DNA of 64,000 nucleotides from Pseudogemmobacter sp044142105. GTDB taxonomy: Bacteria > Pseudomonadota > Alphaproteobacteria > Rhodobacterales > Rhodobacteraceae. A program made the position numbers and the translations under genes. Under the pieces are notes generated by a model. The model did not search any database. It saw only the letters and a list, made by a program, of their open reading frames with translations, and was not told where the DNA came from. How positions within the stretch are numbered: the first letter of the stretch is position 1; every line of letters begins with the position of its first letter. Positions 17,729 through 26,696 of this stretch are shown piece by piece. The stretch lies in NCBI RefSeq assembly GCF_044142105.1, contig NZ_JBGTYM010000001.1, forward strand, positions 1-64,000, in the 5' to 3' direction.

Positions 17729-18077
17729 CTTGCCCGAGGGTTCGGCCGACGGCGCGCGCCATGTGGGCGGATGTCTCGGCGGCGATACGTGCCGCAAGTA
17801 CGTCGTCGCCCCGCTGCCGCCGTCGCTTCGAACCCGGAACGCCAGATTCAGGGCGCATGGCACGCCGATGCCGCCGATCAATGCTGGGATGTTTCCGTAC
17901 GGCTTTGCTGATAGGGGCATAGGAGCCGCTGCCTAGCGTAAAAATACTCATGGCCGGCGATCCGAGGTACTGGGAGCGTCCAAGGCCGACCTGCTCGGCG
18001 CAGGCACAATCATCCCGTTGGCGGCCAATTTCAGGCCTATATCGAGCCATGCGGCAATGGCATGCCCCTATGGAACG
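17729..18077. other. Intergenic region without a supported gene
   Basis: Between tRNA-Ser and the convergent reductase gene. Short frames exist on both strands, but none has a ribosome binding site, a recognisable motif or codon use that I would trust. Confidence 0.55.
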
Positions 18078-18617
18078 CTAGAGCTCGGGCAGATAGACCA
18101 GCCGGACGACGTCCGCATCGATCACCTCATGCGACTTCAGGCGAAGGCCCGGCCTCGGCCCCTTGAAGAAGGGCGTTCCTGAACCCAGCACGCAGGGGTG
18201 GAGGTACATCCAGTACTCGTCGATCAGGCCAAGCTCCGTCAGCCCTTGTGCGAGCGTGGGTCCATTGACCTCGATCACACCGTCGATTTCGGCCTTCAGC
18301 GACCGCGCCGTAGCCTCCAGATCGCTTCCGGCGAGGGTCGCATTGGGGCCGATCGAGGTCAGGCGGCTTGAGACGACCCATTTGTGCTGACCGCGCCAGG
18401 CCCGCGCGAACGCGTGCTGGGCAAGGTCCCATTCGGGCCGGTCCTCGTCCCAATATTGCATGGCTTCGTAGACTTTCCGTCCATAGAGGCTCCCGGCGAT
18501 GGCGCCGATCCTCTCGATATTGTGCTGGAAGAGTTTTGGCAGCGGTCTGGGCGGGAAATTCTCGTGATCGATATAGCCGTCGAGCGACTGGTTCATTCCG
18601 AAGACAAATTTTGCCAT
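18078..18617 (-). CDS. Dihydrofolate reductase family protein (RibD C-terminal-like)
   Basis: This 179-residue cytoplasmic protein belongs to the RibD-C/DHFR-like superfamily of NADPH-dependent reductases (YyaP/YwjB-like). Visible features are the opening strand KFVFGMNQSLDGYID, the GSLYGRKVYEAMQYW segment, KWVVSSRL, and the C-terminal EYWMYLHPCVLGSGTPFF motif typical of the family. The physiological substrate of this branch is not established. It is divergently transcribed from a MarR-type regulator gene 130 bases away and may be controlled by it. Confidence 0.85.
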   Translation of the reverse strand: MAKFVFGMNQSLDGYIDHENFPPRPLPKLFQHNIERIGAIAGSLYGRKVYEAMQYWDEDRPEWDLAQHAFARAWRGQHKWVVSSRLTSIGPNATLAGSDLEATARSLKAEIDGVIEVNGPTLAQGLTELGLIDEYWMYLHPCVLGSGTPFFKGPRPGLRLKSHEVIDADVVRLVYLPEL

Positions 18618-18730
18618 TGTGTCTTTGCTTTCCGGGCTTTGGTCCTGTTTGCCTGAGGGGCGCGTCCTTCAGTCTGTGGTCCCCCGGCGATGGACGCAGT
18701 CGGTGATCGGTCTGGACTTGGCGAATTTGT

Positions 18731-18742
18731 TTTGATATCAAA
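18731..18742. promoter_or_regulatory. Candidate MarR operator TTTGATATCAAA
   Basis: A perfect 12-base palindrome, in a short AT-rich tract, ends 5 bases before the ATG of the MarR-family gene and lies in the divergent region shared with the reductase gene. MarR proteins usually bind such palindromes in their own promoters. No ribosome binding site is visible between it and the ATG. Function is inferred. Confidence 0.5.
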
Positions 18743-18747
18743 TTAAT

Positions 18748-19215
18748 ATGACAGAAGCAACCCTTCCGACCGAAACGGTCCATGACGTGCGGGATCGATG
18801 CCTCTGTCTGGCGACAAACAGGGCCGCACGCATTCTCGCGCGGCGGTTCGACCGTCTTTTCGCGCCGCTGGGCCTGACAAACGGCCAGTTCTCGCTGATG
18901 GTCGCGTTGTGCGGCGCTTGGCGGCCGCGTCTGGGTGAGCTTGCCGAATTCCTGGCCATGGACACTTCGACGATGACCGCCGCGGCCAAAACCCTGCAAC
19001 GACGCGGGCTGATCCTGTTCGAGATCGATCAGGAGGACGCCCGGGCTCGACGGCCGCAATTGACGCAAGAGGGGCGCGACCTTGTGGCAAAAGCTGTCCC
19101 GATCTGGCGGCAAGAGCATGCCCGCCTCGAAGCAGACCTCGCCTCGGCTGCAGATCTCCGCAGGTCGATGGGGGCGCTGCAGGAGAGCGGATCATCCCCG
19201 CCGGACGGGGTCTGA
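18748..19215 (+). CDS. MarR family transcriptional regulator
   Basis: This is a 155-residue winged-helix regulator. The DNA-binding core is visible as LGLTNGQFSLMVALCGA..., LGELAEFLAMDTSTMTAAAKTLQRRGLI (recognition helix), and the wing EIDQEDARARRPQLTQEGRDL. Family members commonly repress a neighbouring operon and are released by small aromatic or oxidising ligands. The divergent neighbour is a DHFR-family reductase, the likely target. The start is placed at an ATG directly after the AT-rich palindrome, with no clear Shine-Dalgarno, so translation may be leaderless or weak. Confidence 0.87.
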   Translation: MTEATLPTETVHDVRDRCLCLATNRAARILARRFDRLFAPLGLTNGQFSLMVALCGAWRPRLGELAEFLAMDTSTMTAAAKTLQRRGLILFEIDQEDARARRPQLTQEGRDLVAKAVPIWRQEHARLEADLASAADLRRSMGALQESGSSPPDGV

Positions 19216-19483
19216 TCTGTCGCCCATCGCCGGCACGATTTTTGCGTGGTTGGTCCGTGATTTTTCGCCAGGCGTGATCCGCGATGACCAAGCTCGGGAC
19301 ATGCGCCGTTTTCGCCCGGAAGATACGCAGCCAAGGCGGGTGCGGCACGTTCAGAAGCGCGGCCGCAGCGGCGGACCCGCGATCCGGCCTGACGGGGCCG
19401 CCCGGCAGGAAGGGCTGTTGCGGGCCGGGATCTGGGCCCGCCTCCTCCCTCTCCGGCGTCCTGGCACCGCGACGCGACGGCGC

Positions 19484-21247
19484 TCAGGCCGCCCGCCGCA
19501 CTGCCGCGACCCCGGCCTCTGGCCCATCCCCGACCCGGAACCGCGCCACCGCGCCAGCGAGCCCGCCCGCCTGGCTGTTCAGCTCCTGGCTGGCCGAGCC
19601 GACCTTTTCGGCCATGCCGGCATTCTGCTGTGTCACCCGGTCCAACGCCGAGACGCCCGAATTGATCTCGGACAGGCCCTGCGACTGTTCCGCCGCGCCG
19701 GTGGCGATCGATGACACAAGCTGCGCCATCCGCGCCACCTGGGTGACGACCGAATTCAGCGCGCTGCCAGTGGCATTCACCTGGGCGACCCCGCGATGGA
19801 TCTGCTCGGTCGAGGTGACGATCAGCGTCTTGATCTCTTTCGCGGCCTGCGACGAACGCTGCGCCAACGCCCTCACTTCCGAGGCGACGACGGCAAAGCC
19901 CTTGCCTGCCTCGCCCGCCCGCGCCGCCTCGACCCCGGCATTCAGCGCCAGAAGATTGGTCTGAAAGGCGATGTCGTCGATCACGCCGATGATCTGGGCG
20001 ATCTGGCCCGAAGAGGTCTCGATCTCGTTCATCGCGCCCACCGCACCCGCCACGATCCGCCCGCTCTGCTCGGCCTCGCTGCGCGCCTCGACCATCGCCT
20101 TTTCGACCTCCTGCGCGTTTTCCGAGGCCGAGCGCACCGAGGCCGTCATCTCCTCCAGCGCGGCGGCGGTCTGCTCCAGGGTGGCCGCCTGCGATTCGGC
20201 GCGCTGCGACAATTCGTTCGAGGCGCGGCTGATGTCTTCGCTCATGCGGTGAATCTTGTCTCCCGCCCCGACCAGCCCGGCGATCAGGACGGCAAGCTGG
20301 TCCATCGCCTCGTTGAAATCGCGGCGCAGCGGTTCGTAATCGGTGCCGAAATGCCGCGTCAGGCGTCGTGTCAGATCGCCCGCCGCCAGATCGCGCAGTC
20401 CCTCGCCCAGGGCAGCGATCACCGCGCGGCTCGCGGCCTGCTGTTCCTCCTGCGCGGCCAGGGCGCGGCCCACCGTCTCGGTCAGCTTGTCGATGTCACG
20501 CGCGATGGCGCCGATATCGTCATCGCGGGTGATGGCCCCGATCCGCACCGAGAAATCGCCCTGCGTGACCGCGCCCAGCGAGCCGCGCAGCCGGTCGATC
20601 GGCCGGGTGATCCCGGCGGTCACTTTGCGATTGCCCAGCGCGACCAGCAGCATCGTCGCGACCGAAGCGCAAAGCAGCACCAGCATCAGCGTGCGGTTCA
20701 GCCCGGCCACTTCGGCCCCGCTGCTATGGGCATAATCCTCGATCGACCCCGCGACATCGCCGAGCGACAGTTTGAGCGCCTCGAACGCGGCGTAAAAGGC
20801 GGGCAGATCGGCCATGGCCTTCTGGACATCCACCCCGATCTCGCCGGCAACCTTGTCGGCCGAGGCGATATAGGCCGCGACGTCATCGGAGACGGCGGCC
20901 ACCTTGCTTTGCTGGTCGGCGGGCAGCGGCGTGGCTTGCAGCTTGGTCAGCGTGTCGCGCATCAGGGCGGTGTTTTGCAGGATCTCCTCGACCGAGGACT
21001 TGACCTGTTCCTGGTCATTGCGCTGGGAAAACAGCAGGGCGCTGGACACGCCCGCATAGATTCCGTCATGCAGCATGTCCATCAGCATGCTTTCGCGCAT
21101 CGCGCTGTTGGCATTGCCCTGGCCGATCAGCCCGGCATTGCTTTTCCACATGCTGACGAGGCCCAGCCCGGCTGTCAGAAGGATGGCGGCCATGGCAAGG
21201 CCGCTGGCAATCCGCAGGTAGGACTTGATCGAAAGCGTCCGCAGCAT
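19484..21247 (-). CDS. Methyl-accepting chemotaxis protein
   Basis: This is a 587-residue transmembrane chemoreceptor. There are two membrane helices (about 12-32, and about 180-205, LMLVLLCASVATMLLVAL), flanking a periplasmic helical sensor domain. A HAMP domain follows (ITRPIDRLRGSLGAVTQGDF), possibly with a second HAMP-like unit near residues 270-330. The signalling hairpin tip is DDIAFQTNLLALNAGVEAARAGEAGKGFAVVASEVRALAQRS, recognised by segments. The ligand is unknown. No che genes are nearby, so it must feed an array encoded elsewhere. About 270 bases downstream of it (19216-19483) show no supported gene. Confidence 0.93.
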   Translation of the reverse strand: MLRTLSIKSYLRIASGLAMAAILLTAGLGLVSMWKSNAGLIGQGNANSAMRESMLMDMLHDGIYAGVSSALLFSQRNDQEQVKSSVEEILQNTALMRDTLTKLQATPLPADQQSKVAAVSDDVAAYIASADKVAGEIGVDVQKAMADLPAFYAAFEALKLSLGDVAGSIEDYAHSSGAEVAGLNRTLMLVLLCASVATMLLVALGNRKVTAGITRPIDRLRGSLGAVTQGDFSVRIGAITRDDDIGAIARDIDKLTETVGRALAAQEEQQAASRAVIAALGEGLRDLAAGDLTRRLTRHFGTDYEPLRRDFNEAMDQLAVLIAGLVGAGDKIHRMSEDISRASNELSQRAESQAATLEQTAAALEEMTASVRSASENAQEVEKAMVEARSEAEQSGRIVAGAVGAMNEIETSSGQIAQIIGVIDDIAFQTNLLALNAGVEAARAGEAGKGFAVVASEVRALAQRSSQAAKEIKTLIVTSTEQIHRGVAQVNATGSALNSVVTQVARMAQLVSSIATGAAEQSQGLSEINSGVSALDRVTQQNAGMAEKVGSASQELNSQAGGLAGAVARFRVGDGPEAGVAAVRRAA

Positions 21248-21314
21248 CTCGCATCTCCCGGCAAAGACGGCCGGAGAATGCCGCCCAAGACGCTAAGAAA
21301 TCGCAAACGCGGCT

Positions 21315-21776
21315 TCAGCCCGAATCCTTCACCGCCTCCATCGCCACATAGGTCGAGGTCTGGGCCACATGCGGCAGCGCGCTGATCCGTTCCGCCAGCA
21401 CCCGGCGGTAATCGGCGATATCGCCGGTCCGCACCTTCAGCAGATAGTCGAAGCGGCTGGCGATCATGTGGCATTGCTCGATTTCCGGCACCATCACCAC
21501 CGCCTTGTTGAAGGCCTGCAAGGCCGCCTCGCGCGTGTCCGACAGCCGCACCTCGACAAAGGCGACATGGGCTTGGCCCGTCTTTACCGGGTCGAGCAGC
21601 GCGCGATAGCCCGCGATCACCCCCGTCTCCTCCAGCCGTTTCATCCGCGCCTGGGTCGGCGATTTCGACAAACCGATCCGCCGGGCCAGTTCGACCGCGC
21701 TGATCCGCCCTTCGGCGGCCAGAACGCGCAGGATCGCCCGGTCGAAACGGTCGAGTTCGGGAAGGTCGTTCGGCAT
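21315..21776 (-). CDS. putR: Lrp/AsnC family regulator of proline utilisation, PutR
   Basis: This 153-residue protein has the Lrp/AsnC layout: an N-terminal helix-turn-helix (LDRFDRAILRVLAAEGRIS..., LARRIGLSKSPTQARMKRLEETGVI) and a C-terminal RAM ligand-binding domain (FVEVRLSD...). It is divergent from putA with a 104-base gap. In Agrobacterium and Rhodobacter the divergent Lrp-type PutR activates putA in response to proline, so the same role is inferred here from position. The gap contains a small perfect hairpin (CGGGCG-AAC-CGCCCG) and probably the PutR sites. Confidence 0.88.
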   Translation of the reverse strand: MPNDLPELDRFDRAILRVLAAEGRISAVELARRIGLSKSPTQARMKRLEETGVIAGYRALLDPVKTGQAHVAFVEVRLSDTREAALQAFNKAVVMVPEIEQCHMIASRFDYLLKVRTGDIADYRRVLAERISALPHVAQTSTYVAMEAVKDSG

Positions 21777-21880
21777 AGACTATGTCCCCAAATGCGGCGC
21801 AACGCCCGCCATATGCCATATCTTCGGGCGAACCGCCCGCGAATTCGGTCGTATCCTGATGTCATCGCAAGAGGTTTCCC

Positions 21881-24800
21881 ATGCCCGATTCCGCCGCTCC
21901 GACCCCGTGGTCCCAGATCACCCACAATGCCCTGGCCGATGAAGCCGCGCTGGTCGCGCGCCTGATCGGCGAAGCGGCGCTTTCGCCCGACGACCGCGCC
22001 CGCATCTCGGCCGCCGGCGCGGGCCTTGTTACCCGCATCCGTGCAAGCGTGAAGCCGGGTCTGATGGAGGTCTTCCTCGCCGAATACGGGCTTTCGACCG
22101 ACGAAGGCATCGCGCTCATGTGTCTGGCCGAGGCACTTTTGCGCGTGCCCGATCCCGAAACCATGGATGCGCTGATCGAAGACAAGATCGCGCCGTCGGA
22201 TTGGGGCCGCCATCTGGGCCGTTCGGCCTCGTCCCTCGTCAATGCCTCGACCTGGGCGCTGATGCTGACGGGCCGCGTGCTCGAAGAGCGCGAGCCGGGC
22301 GTTGTCGGGCATCTCAAGGCCGCGGTGAAACGGCTGGGCGAGCCGGTCATCCGCACCGCTGTCACCCGCGCGATGAAGGAAATGGGCCGCCAGTTCGTGC
22401 TGGGCGAGACGATCGAAAAGGCCATGGCCCGTGCCGCCGAACAGGAAAAGCGAGGCTACAGCTATTCTTACGACATGCTGGGCGAGGCGGCGCGGACCGA
22501 AGCCGATGCCCGCCGCTACCATCTGGCCTATAGCCGCGCCATCACGGCCATCGCCGGTGCCGCCAAGGGCAGGGAGGTCGCCGAAAACCCCGGCATTTCC
22601 GTCAAACTCTCGGCCCTTCATCCGCGCTATGAGGTGGCGAAACGCGCCCGCGTGATGGAGGAACTTGTCCCCCGCCTGCGCGCCCTCTGCGGCCTTGCGA
22701 AAGCGGCGGGCCTCGGCCTCAACATCGATGCCGAAGAGGCCGACCGGCTGGCCCTGTCGCTCGACGTGATCGAGGCCACGCTGGCCGATCCGGCGCTCAA
22801 GGGCTGGCACGGGTTCGGCGTCGTGGTGCAGGCCTATGGCCGCCGCTGCGGCGCGGTGATCGATTGGCTGCACGCGCTGGCGACACGGCTTGACCGCAAG
22901 ATCATGGTCCGGTTGGTGAAAGGCGCCTATTGGGATGCCGAGGTCAAGCGCGCGCAGGTGCTGGGCCTTGCCTCCTTCCCGGTCTTCACCCGCAAGCAGG
23001 CGACCGATGTCAGCTTTATCGCCAACGCCCGCAAGCTCCTGGCGCTGACCGACCGCATCTACCCGCAATTCGCCGGCCACAATGCCCATACCGTCGCCGC
23101 CGTGCTGGATATGGCCAAGACCATGGGCATCGGCCCGAATTCTTATGAATTCCAGCGCCTGCATGGCATGGGCGAACGCCTGCATGACCTGATCCTGGCC
23201 GAGCGCGGGACGCGCTGCCGCATCTACGCCCCTGTCGGCGCGCATCGCGACCTGCTGGCCTATCTGGTCCGCCGCCTGCTGGAAAACGGCGCCAATTCCA
23301 GCTTCGTCAACCAGATCGTCAATGAGGACGTGACCCCAGAACAGGTCGCCGCCTGTCCTCTGGCCTTCATGGAAACCGTCTCGCCCATCGCAAACCCCGC
23401 CGTCACGCCGCCCGCCGCGCTTTTTCCGGCGCGGCGCAATTCGCAGGGCTGGGACCTCACCGACCTGGCTGATCTTGACCATCTGAACGATGCCCGCGCA
23501 CCCCATGCGCAGGCCGAGGCCGAAGCCGCCCCCCGTCTGGCGGGCCGCATGGCCGGAGGACCGCGCCTGCCGGTCCTGAACCCCGCCAACGGCGCCCGGA
23601 TCGGCTTTGCCCTCACCGCCAGCGCGGCGGATGTCGACACCGCCTTCCGCTTGGCCGAACCCTGGGCCGCCACGCTCGAGATCCGCGCCGAAGCCCTGCG
23701 CCGCGCCGCCGATCTTTACGAAGCCGAGGCCGGGGCCATCTTCGCCCTTCTGGCGCGCGAGGCGGGCAAGACCCAGGCCGATGCCGTCTCGGAACTGCGA
23801 GAGGCGGTGGATTTCCTGCGCTATTACGCCGCCCAGACCGCGACGCTTGCCCATCCGGCCTGCGGCATCTTCGCCTGCATCAGCCCGTGGAACTTCCCGC
23901 TCGCAATCTTCACCGGCCAGATCGCCGCCGCTCTGGCCGCGGGCAATGCTGTCCTCGCCAAGCCCGCCGAACAGACACCGCTCATCGCCGCCCTGGCCAC
24001 CGACCTTCTGCTTCGTGCTGGCGTTCCCGTCACCGCGCTTCAGCTTCTGCCCGGCGACGGCACGGTCGGCGCGCTGATCACTCGCGATCCGCGCCTGTCC
24101 GGCGTGGCCTTCACCGGCTCGACCGAGACCGCCCAGGCGATCCGCCGCGCCATGGCCGAACATCTCGACCCGACCGCCCCGCTTATCGCCGAAACCGGCG
24201 GGCTGAACGCCATGGTGGTCGACTCGACCGCGCTGCCCGAACAGGCGGTGCGCGACATCCTCGCCTCGGCCTTCCAGTCCGCGGGCCAGCGTTGCTCGGC
24301 GCTGCGCTGCCTCTATCTGCAGGAAGACGTGGCCGGGCCGATTTCCGACATGCTCTTCGGCGCGATGGAGGAACTGTCCCTTGGCGATCCCTGGCAGCTT
24401 GCCACCGATATCGGCCCCGTCATCGACGCCGAGGCGCAGGCCGGCATCGCCGATTATATCGCCACGGCCCGCAAGGAAGGCCGTCTCCTCAAGGAACTGA
24501 CCGCCCCCGCGACCGGCCATTTCATCGCGCCCACGGTGATCCGCGTCGCGGGGATCGAGGCGCTCCCGCGCGAGATCTTCGGCCCCGTCCTGCACCTCGC
24601 CACCTTCAGGGCGGGCGATTTGCCCAAAGTCATGCAGGCGATCAACGCCACCGGCTATGGCCTGACCTTCGGCTTCCACAGCCGCATCGACACCGCCGTG
24701 CAGCAGGTGGTCGAGGGCGTCCATGCCGGCAATATCTATGTCAACCGCAACCAGATCGGCGCCGTGGTCGGCAGCCAGCCCTTCGGCGGCGAGGGCCTCT

Positions 24801-25339
24801 CGGGCACGGGTCCCAAGGCGGGCGGCCCGCATTACCTCGCCCGCTTCACCCGTGCCCCGGCGCCGCCCCATGCCGGTCCCGAAGGCCAGCCGGTGACCGC
24901 GGCGCAGGTGACGGCCCGTCTTGCCACCGCGGCCACGTCGCCGGACCCCGAACCGCTCGATCTGCCCGGCCCCACTGGCGAATCGAACCGCCTCCATGCC
25001 AGCGCCCGGACGCCCGTCCTCTGTCTCGGCCCCGGCGCCGCCGCCGCTCTGGCCCAGGCCGAGGCGATCCGCGCCCTGGGCGGCACGGCGATCGAGGCCC
25101 CCGGCCTGCCGCCTGAAACCCTTGCCACGGCCCAGGGCTTCTCCGGCGCGCTGTGGTGGGGTGGCGACAGCGCGGGCCGTCCCTATGCCAGGGCGCTGGC
25201 CAGCCGCCCCGGCCCGATCCTGCCGCTGATCGGCGGTGCGCCCGATGCCGCCCATGCGCTTCTCGAACGCCATGTCTGCATCGACACCACCGCCGCCGGC
25301 GGCAATGCGCGGCTCCTGGCCGAAGTGGGGCAGGGCTGA
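21881..25339 (+). CDS. putA: Bifunctional proline dehydrogenase / L-glutamate-gamma-semialdehyde dehydrogenase
   Basis: This 1152-residue enzyme oxidises proline to glutamate in two steps, passing electrons from FAD to the respiratory chain and then reducing NAD+. The N-terminal half is the PRODH barrel (YSYDMLGEAARTEADA, GISVKLSALHPRY, MVRLVKGAYWDAEVKRAQ). The second half is the aldehyde dehydrogenase: SPWNFPLAIFTGQIAAALAAG, general base region ETGGLNAM (Glu771), and the catalytic Cys in SAGQRCSALRC (Cys805). A short C-terminal domain follows the dehydrogenase. There is no N-terminal ribbon-helix-helix, so it does not regulate its own gene as E. coli PutA does; the divergent PutR presumably does. 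Confidence 0.97.
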   Translation: MPDSAAPTPWSQITHNALADEAALVARLIGEAALSPDDRARISAAGAGLVTRIRASVKPGLMEVFLAEYGLSTDEGIALMCLAEALLRVPDPETMDALIEDKIAPSDWGRHLGRSASSLVNASTWALMLTGRVLEEREPGVVGHLKAAVKRLGEPVIRTAVTRAMKEMGRQFVLGETIEKAMARAAEQEKRGYSYSYDMLGEAARTEADARRYHLAYSRAITAIAGAAKGREVAENPGISVKLSALHPRYEVAKRARVMEELVPRLRALCGLAKAAGLGLNIDAEEADRLALSLDVIEATLADPALKGWHGFGVVVQAYGRRCGAVIDWLHALATRLDRKIMVRLVKGAYWDAEVKRAQVLGLASFPVFTRKQATDVSFIANARKLLALTDRIYPQFAGHNAHTVAAVLDMAKTMGIGPNSYEFQRLHGMGERLHDLILAERGTRCRIYAPVGAHRDLLAYLVRRLLENGANSSFVNQIVNEDVTPEQVAACPLAFMETVSPIANPAVTPPAALFPARRNSQGWDLTDLADLDHLNDARAPHAQAEAEAAPRLAGRMAGGPRLPVLNPANGARIGFALTASAADVDTAFRLAEPWAATLEIRAEALRRAADLYEAEAGAIFALLAREAGKTQADAVSELREAVDFLRYYAAQTATLAHPACGIFACISPWNFPLAIFTGQIAAALAAGNAVLAKPAEQTPLIAALATDLLLRAGVPVTALQLLPGDGTVGALITRDPRLSGVAFTGSTETAQAIRRAMAEHLDPTAPLIAETGGLNAMVVDSTALPEQAVRDILASAFQSAGQRCSALRCLYLQEDVAGPISDMLFGAMEELSLGDPWQLATDIGPVIDAEAQAGIADYIATARKEGRLLKELTAPATGHFIAPTVIRVAGIEALPREIFGPVLHLATFRAGDLPKVMQAINATGYGLTFGFHSRIDTAVQQVVEGVHAGNIYVNRNQIGAVVGSQPFGGEGLSGTGPKAGGPHYLARFTRAPAPPHAGPEGQPVTAAQVTARLATAATSPDPEPLDLPGPTGESNRLHASARTPVLCLGPGAAAALAQAEAIRALGGTAIEAPGLPPETLATAQGFSGALWWGGDSAGRPYARALASRPGPILPLIGGAPDAAHALLERHVCIDTTAAGGNARLLAEVGQG

Positions 25340-25343
25340 ACGG

Positions 25344-25403
25344 CCCCGCCGTCGCGCGCCTGTCGGGCCGGGGTCCCCGGCGGGGTATTTAAGACCAAGT
25401 TGA
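25344..25403. repeat. GC-rich hairpins plus dispersed motif GGGGTATTTAAGACCAAGTT
   Basis: Downstream of putA, CCCCGCCG (25344) pairs with CGGCGGGG (25378), and inside it lies the near-perfect palindrome GCCGGGGTCCCCGGC (25367-25381). Directly after comes GGGGTATTT...CCAAGTTGAAG, a motif seen at three other places. It may terminate putA; the shared tail suggests a dispersed element. Confidence 0.5.
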
Positions 25404-25549
25404 AGCCTGCCCGCCCGGGCTCTTCATCTCGGCCTTATATAGTCCGGGGGAGGGCGCAGGCTGTTGCGCTGGCCCCCCTGCAACGGCAACCCTGTCTCCC
25501 TTCGCCGCAAGGCTTGACCGCAGGGCGGCGATCGGAAACTCTCGCTGCC

Positions 25550-26293
25550 ATGTTTCCGATCCGCGACCACAATCCCTCCGGGCGCAGGCCCTATGTCACG
25601 CTCGCCCTGATCGCGGCGAATGTGCTGATCTTTCTGGCCTATTTCCCCGCGGCCCAGTCCGACTACGCGCTTGCCCGCGTCTACATGACCTGGGGCCTCG
25701 TGCCCGCGCGGCTGATGGCGGGCGAGGGCTATGAGACCCTGCTCACCCATATGTTCCTGCATGGCGGCTGGATGCATCTGGCGGGCAATATGCTGTTTCT
25801 CTGGATCTTCGGCGACAATCTCGAAGACCAGATGGGACATCTGGGTTTTGCCGGTTTTTACCTGGTCTCGGGCCTCGCCGCGGCGGGGTTGCAGATCGCA
25901 CCCGATCCGTCCTCGCCGGTGCCGATGGTCGGGGCTTCGGGGGCGGTGGCCGGGGTGATGGGCGGCTATCTGCTGCTGTTTCCCAAGGCCAAGGTCGATG
26001 TGCTGATCATCATCGTGATCTTCTTCCGCATCTTCGCGCTGCCCGCCTGGCTGATCCTGGGCATCTGGTTCGGCATCCAGCTCTTCTCGGGTCTCGCCAC
26101 GCCCACGGCCGAAGGCGGCGTGGCCTATTTCGCCCATATCGGCGGCTTCATCGCCGGACTGGCGCTGACCCTGCCCATCTGGCTGCGGCGCGGGGCAGGG
26201 GGATATTGGCAGGCAACCCATGGCCAGCCGCCGCATCCGCAGGCGAACTATACGCTGTCGCGCAGCTCGATCCCCCGCGTGCCACGGCGATAG
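25550..26293 (+). CDS. Rhomboid family intramembrane serine protease
   Basis: This 247-residue protease cleaves substrates within the membrane. The catalytic dyad is Ser130 in GASGAVAG and His196 in AHIGGFIAG; oxyanion-hole residues His76 and Asn80 are in MHLAGN. Six or seven hydrophobic segments match the rhomboid core, with the conserved loop WMHLAGNMLFLWIFGDNLED. The frame is open for 50 codons upstream, but ATG 25550 (MFPIRDHNPSGRRPYVT) is the usual start of this family. Natural substrates are unknown. It runs convergently into a small pseudopilin-like frame 16 bases away. Confidence 0.93.
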   Translation: MFPIRDHNPSGRRPYVTLALIAANVLIFLAYFPAAQSDYALARVYMTWGLVPARLMAGEGYETLLTHMFLHGGWMHLAGNMLFLWIFGDNLEDQMGHLGFAGFYLVSGLAAAGLQIAPDPSSPVPMVGASGAVAGVMGGYLLLFPKAKVDVLIIIVIFFRIFALPAWLILGIWFGIQLFSGLATPTAEGGVAYFAHIGGFIAGLALTLPIWLRRGAGGYWQATHGQPPHPQANYTLSRSSIPRVPRR

Positions 26294-26309
26294 GCGCAGA
26301 ATGCTTCGG

Positions 26310-26696
26310 TCAGACGGGCGCGGCGAGGTAAAGGTCGACCAGCCCCTCGATATCCTGCACCCGCTCCTGCCAGCTCTGGCCGGCCAAATCCATCGCGTGG
26401 GGAGTCCCGTCAAGCCGCGGCCGTCCTGGCAGCGGCTGAGGGCTGGCCATCGCATCGCCGACCAGCCCGCGCAGCCGATCCGTCAACGCATCCTGCGCGG
26501 CGCGGTCGTGAAGATCGGTGGTGAGGCGGGAGAGGAGGCGCAGGGAGGTCTGGCTGCGGGATTGCAGGGTGAGGGTGATGGCGGCGAGGAGGAGGAGAAG
26601 GGCGAGGGTGGGGAGGAGGGCGAAGCCGCCACGCTTGGGCGTCCCACTATGAACGAAGCACGCTGTCTGCTCCGGATTCGAATCTTCCTTAATCAA
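26310..26696 (-). CDS. Pseudopilin-like fragment, GspK-type N-terminus
   Basis: This 128-residue frame has a prepilin-type N-terminus: basic residues, then KRGG|FALLPTLALLLLLAAITL, with cleavage expected before Phe. The Glu usual at position 5 is absent, as in the minor type II pseudopilin GspK. After about 70 further residues it ends, far shorter than GspK (about 300). No in-frame ATG exists; the only start is a TTG at 26696, inside the AT-rich foreign-looking patch. I read it as an orphan or truncated pseudopilin whose 5' region was replaced when that patch was acquired. No other secretion genes are nearby. Confidence 0.4.
   Translation of the reverse strand: MIKEDSNPEQTACFVHSGTPKRGGFALLPTLALLLLLAAITLTLQSRSQTSLRLLSRLTTDLHDRAAQDALTDRLRGLVGDAMASPQPLPGRPRLDGTPHAMDLAGQSWQERVQDIEGLVDLYLAAPV

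Noticed and set aside
17559..18050. Minus-strand frame over tRNA-Ser reading GFEPTDACASPVFKTGAIDH
   Set aside because: This is the well-known spurious translation antisense to a serine tRNA; it recurs in databases because the tRNA is conserved, not because a protein exists.
21641..25273. Minus-strand frame of 1210 codons opposite putA
   Set aside because: High GC3 makes the antisense frame open. The plus strand has full PutA motifs, and the frame also runs through putR in the wrong phase.
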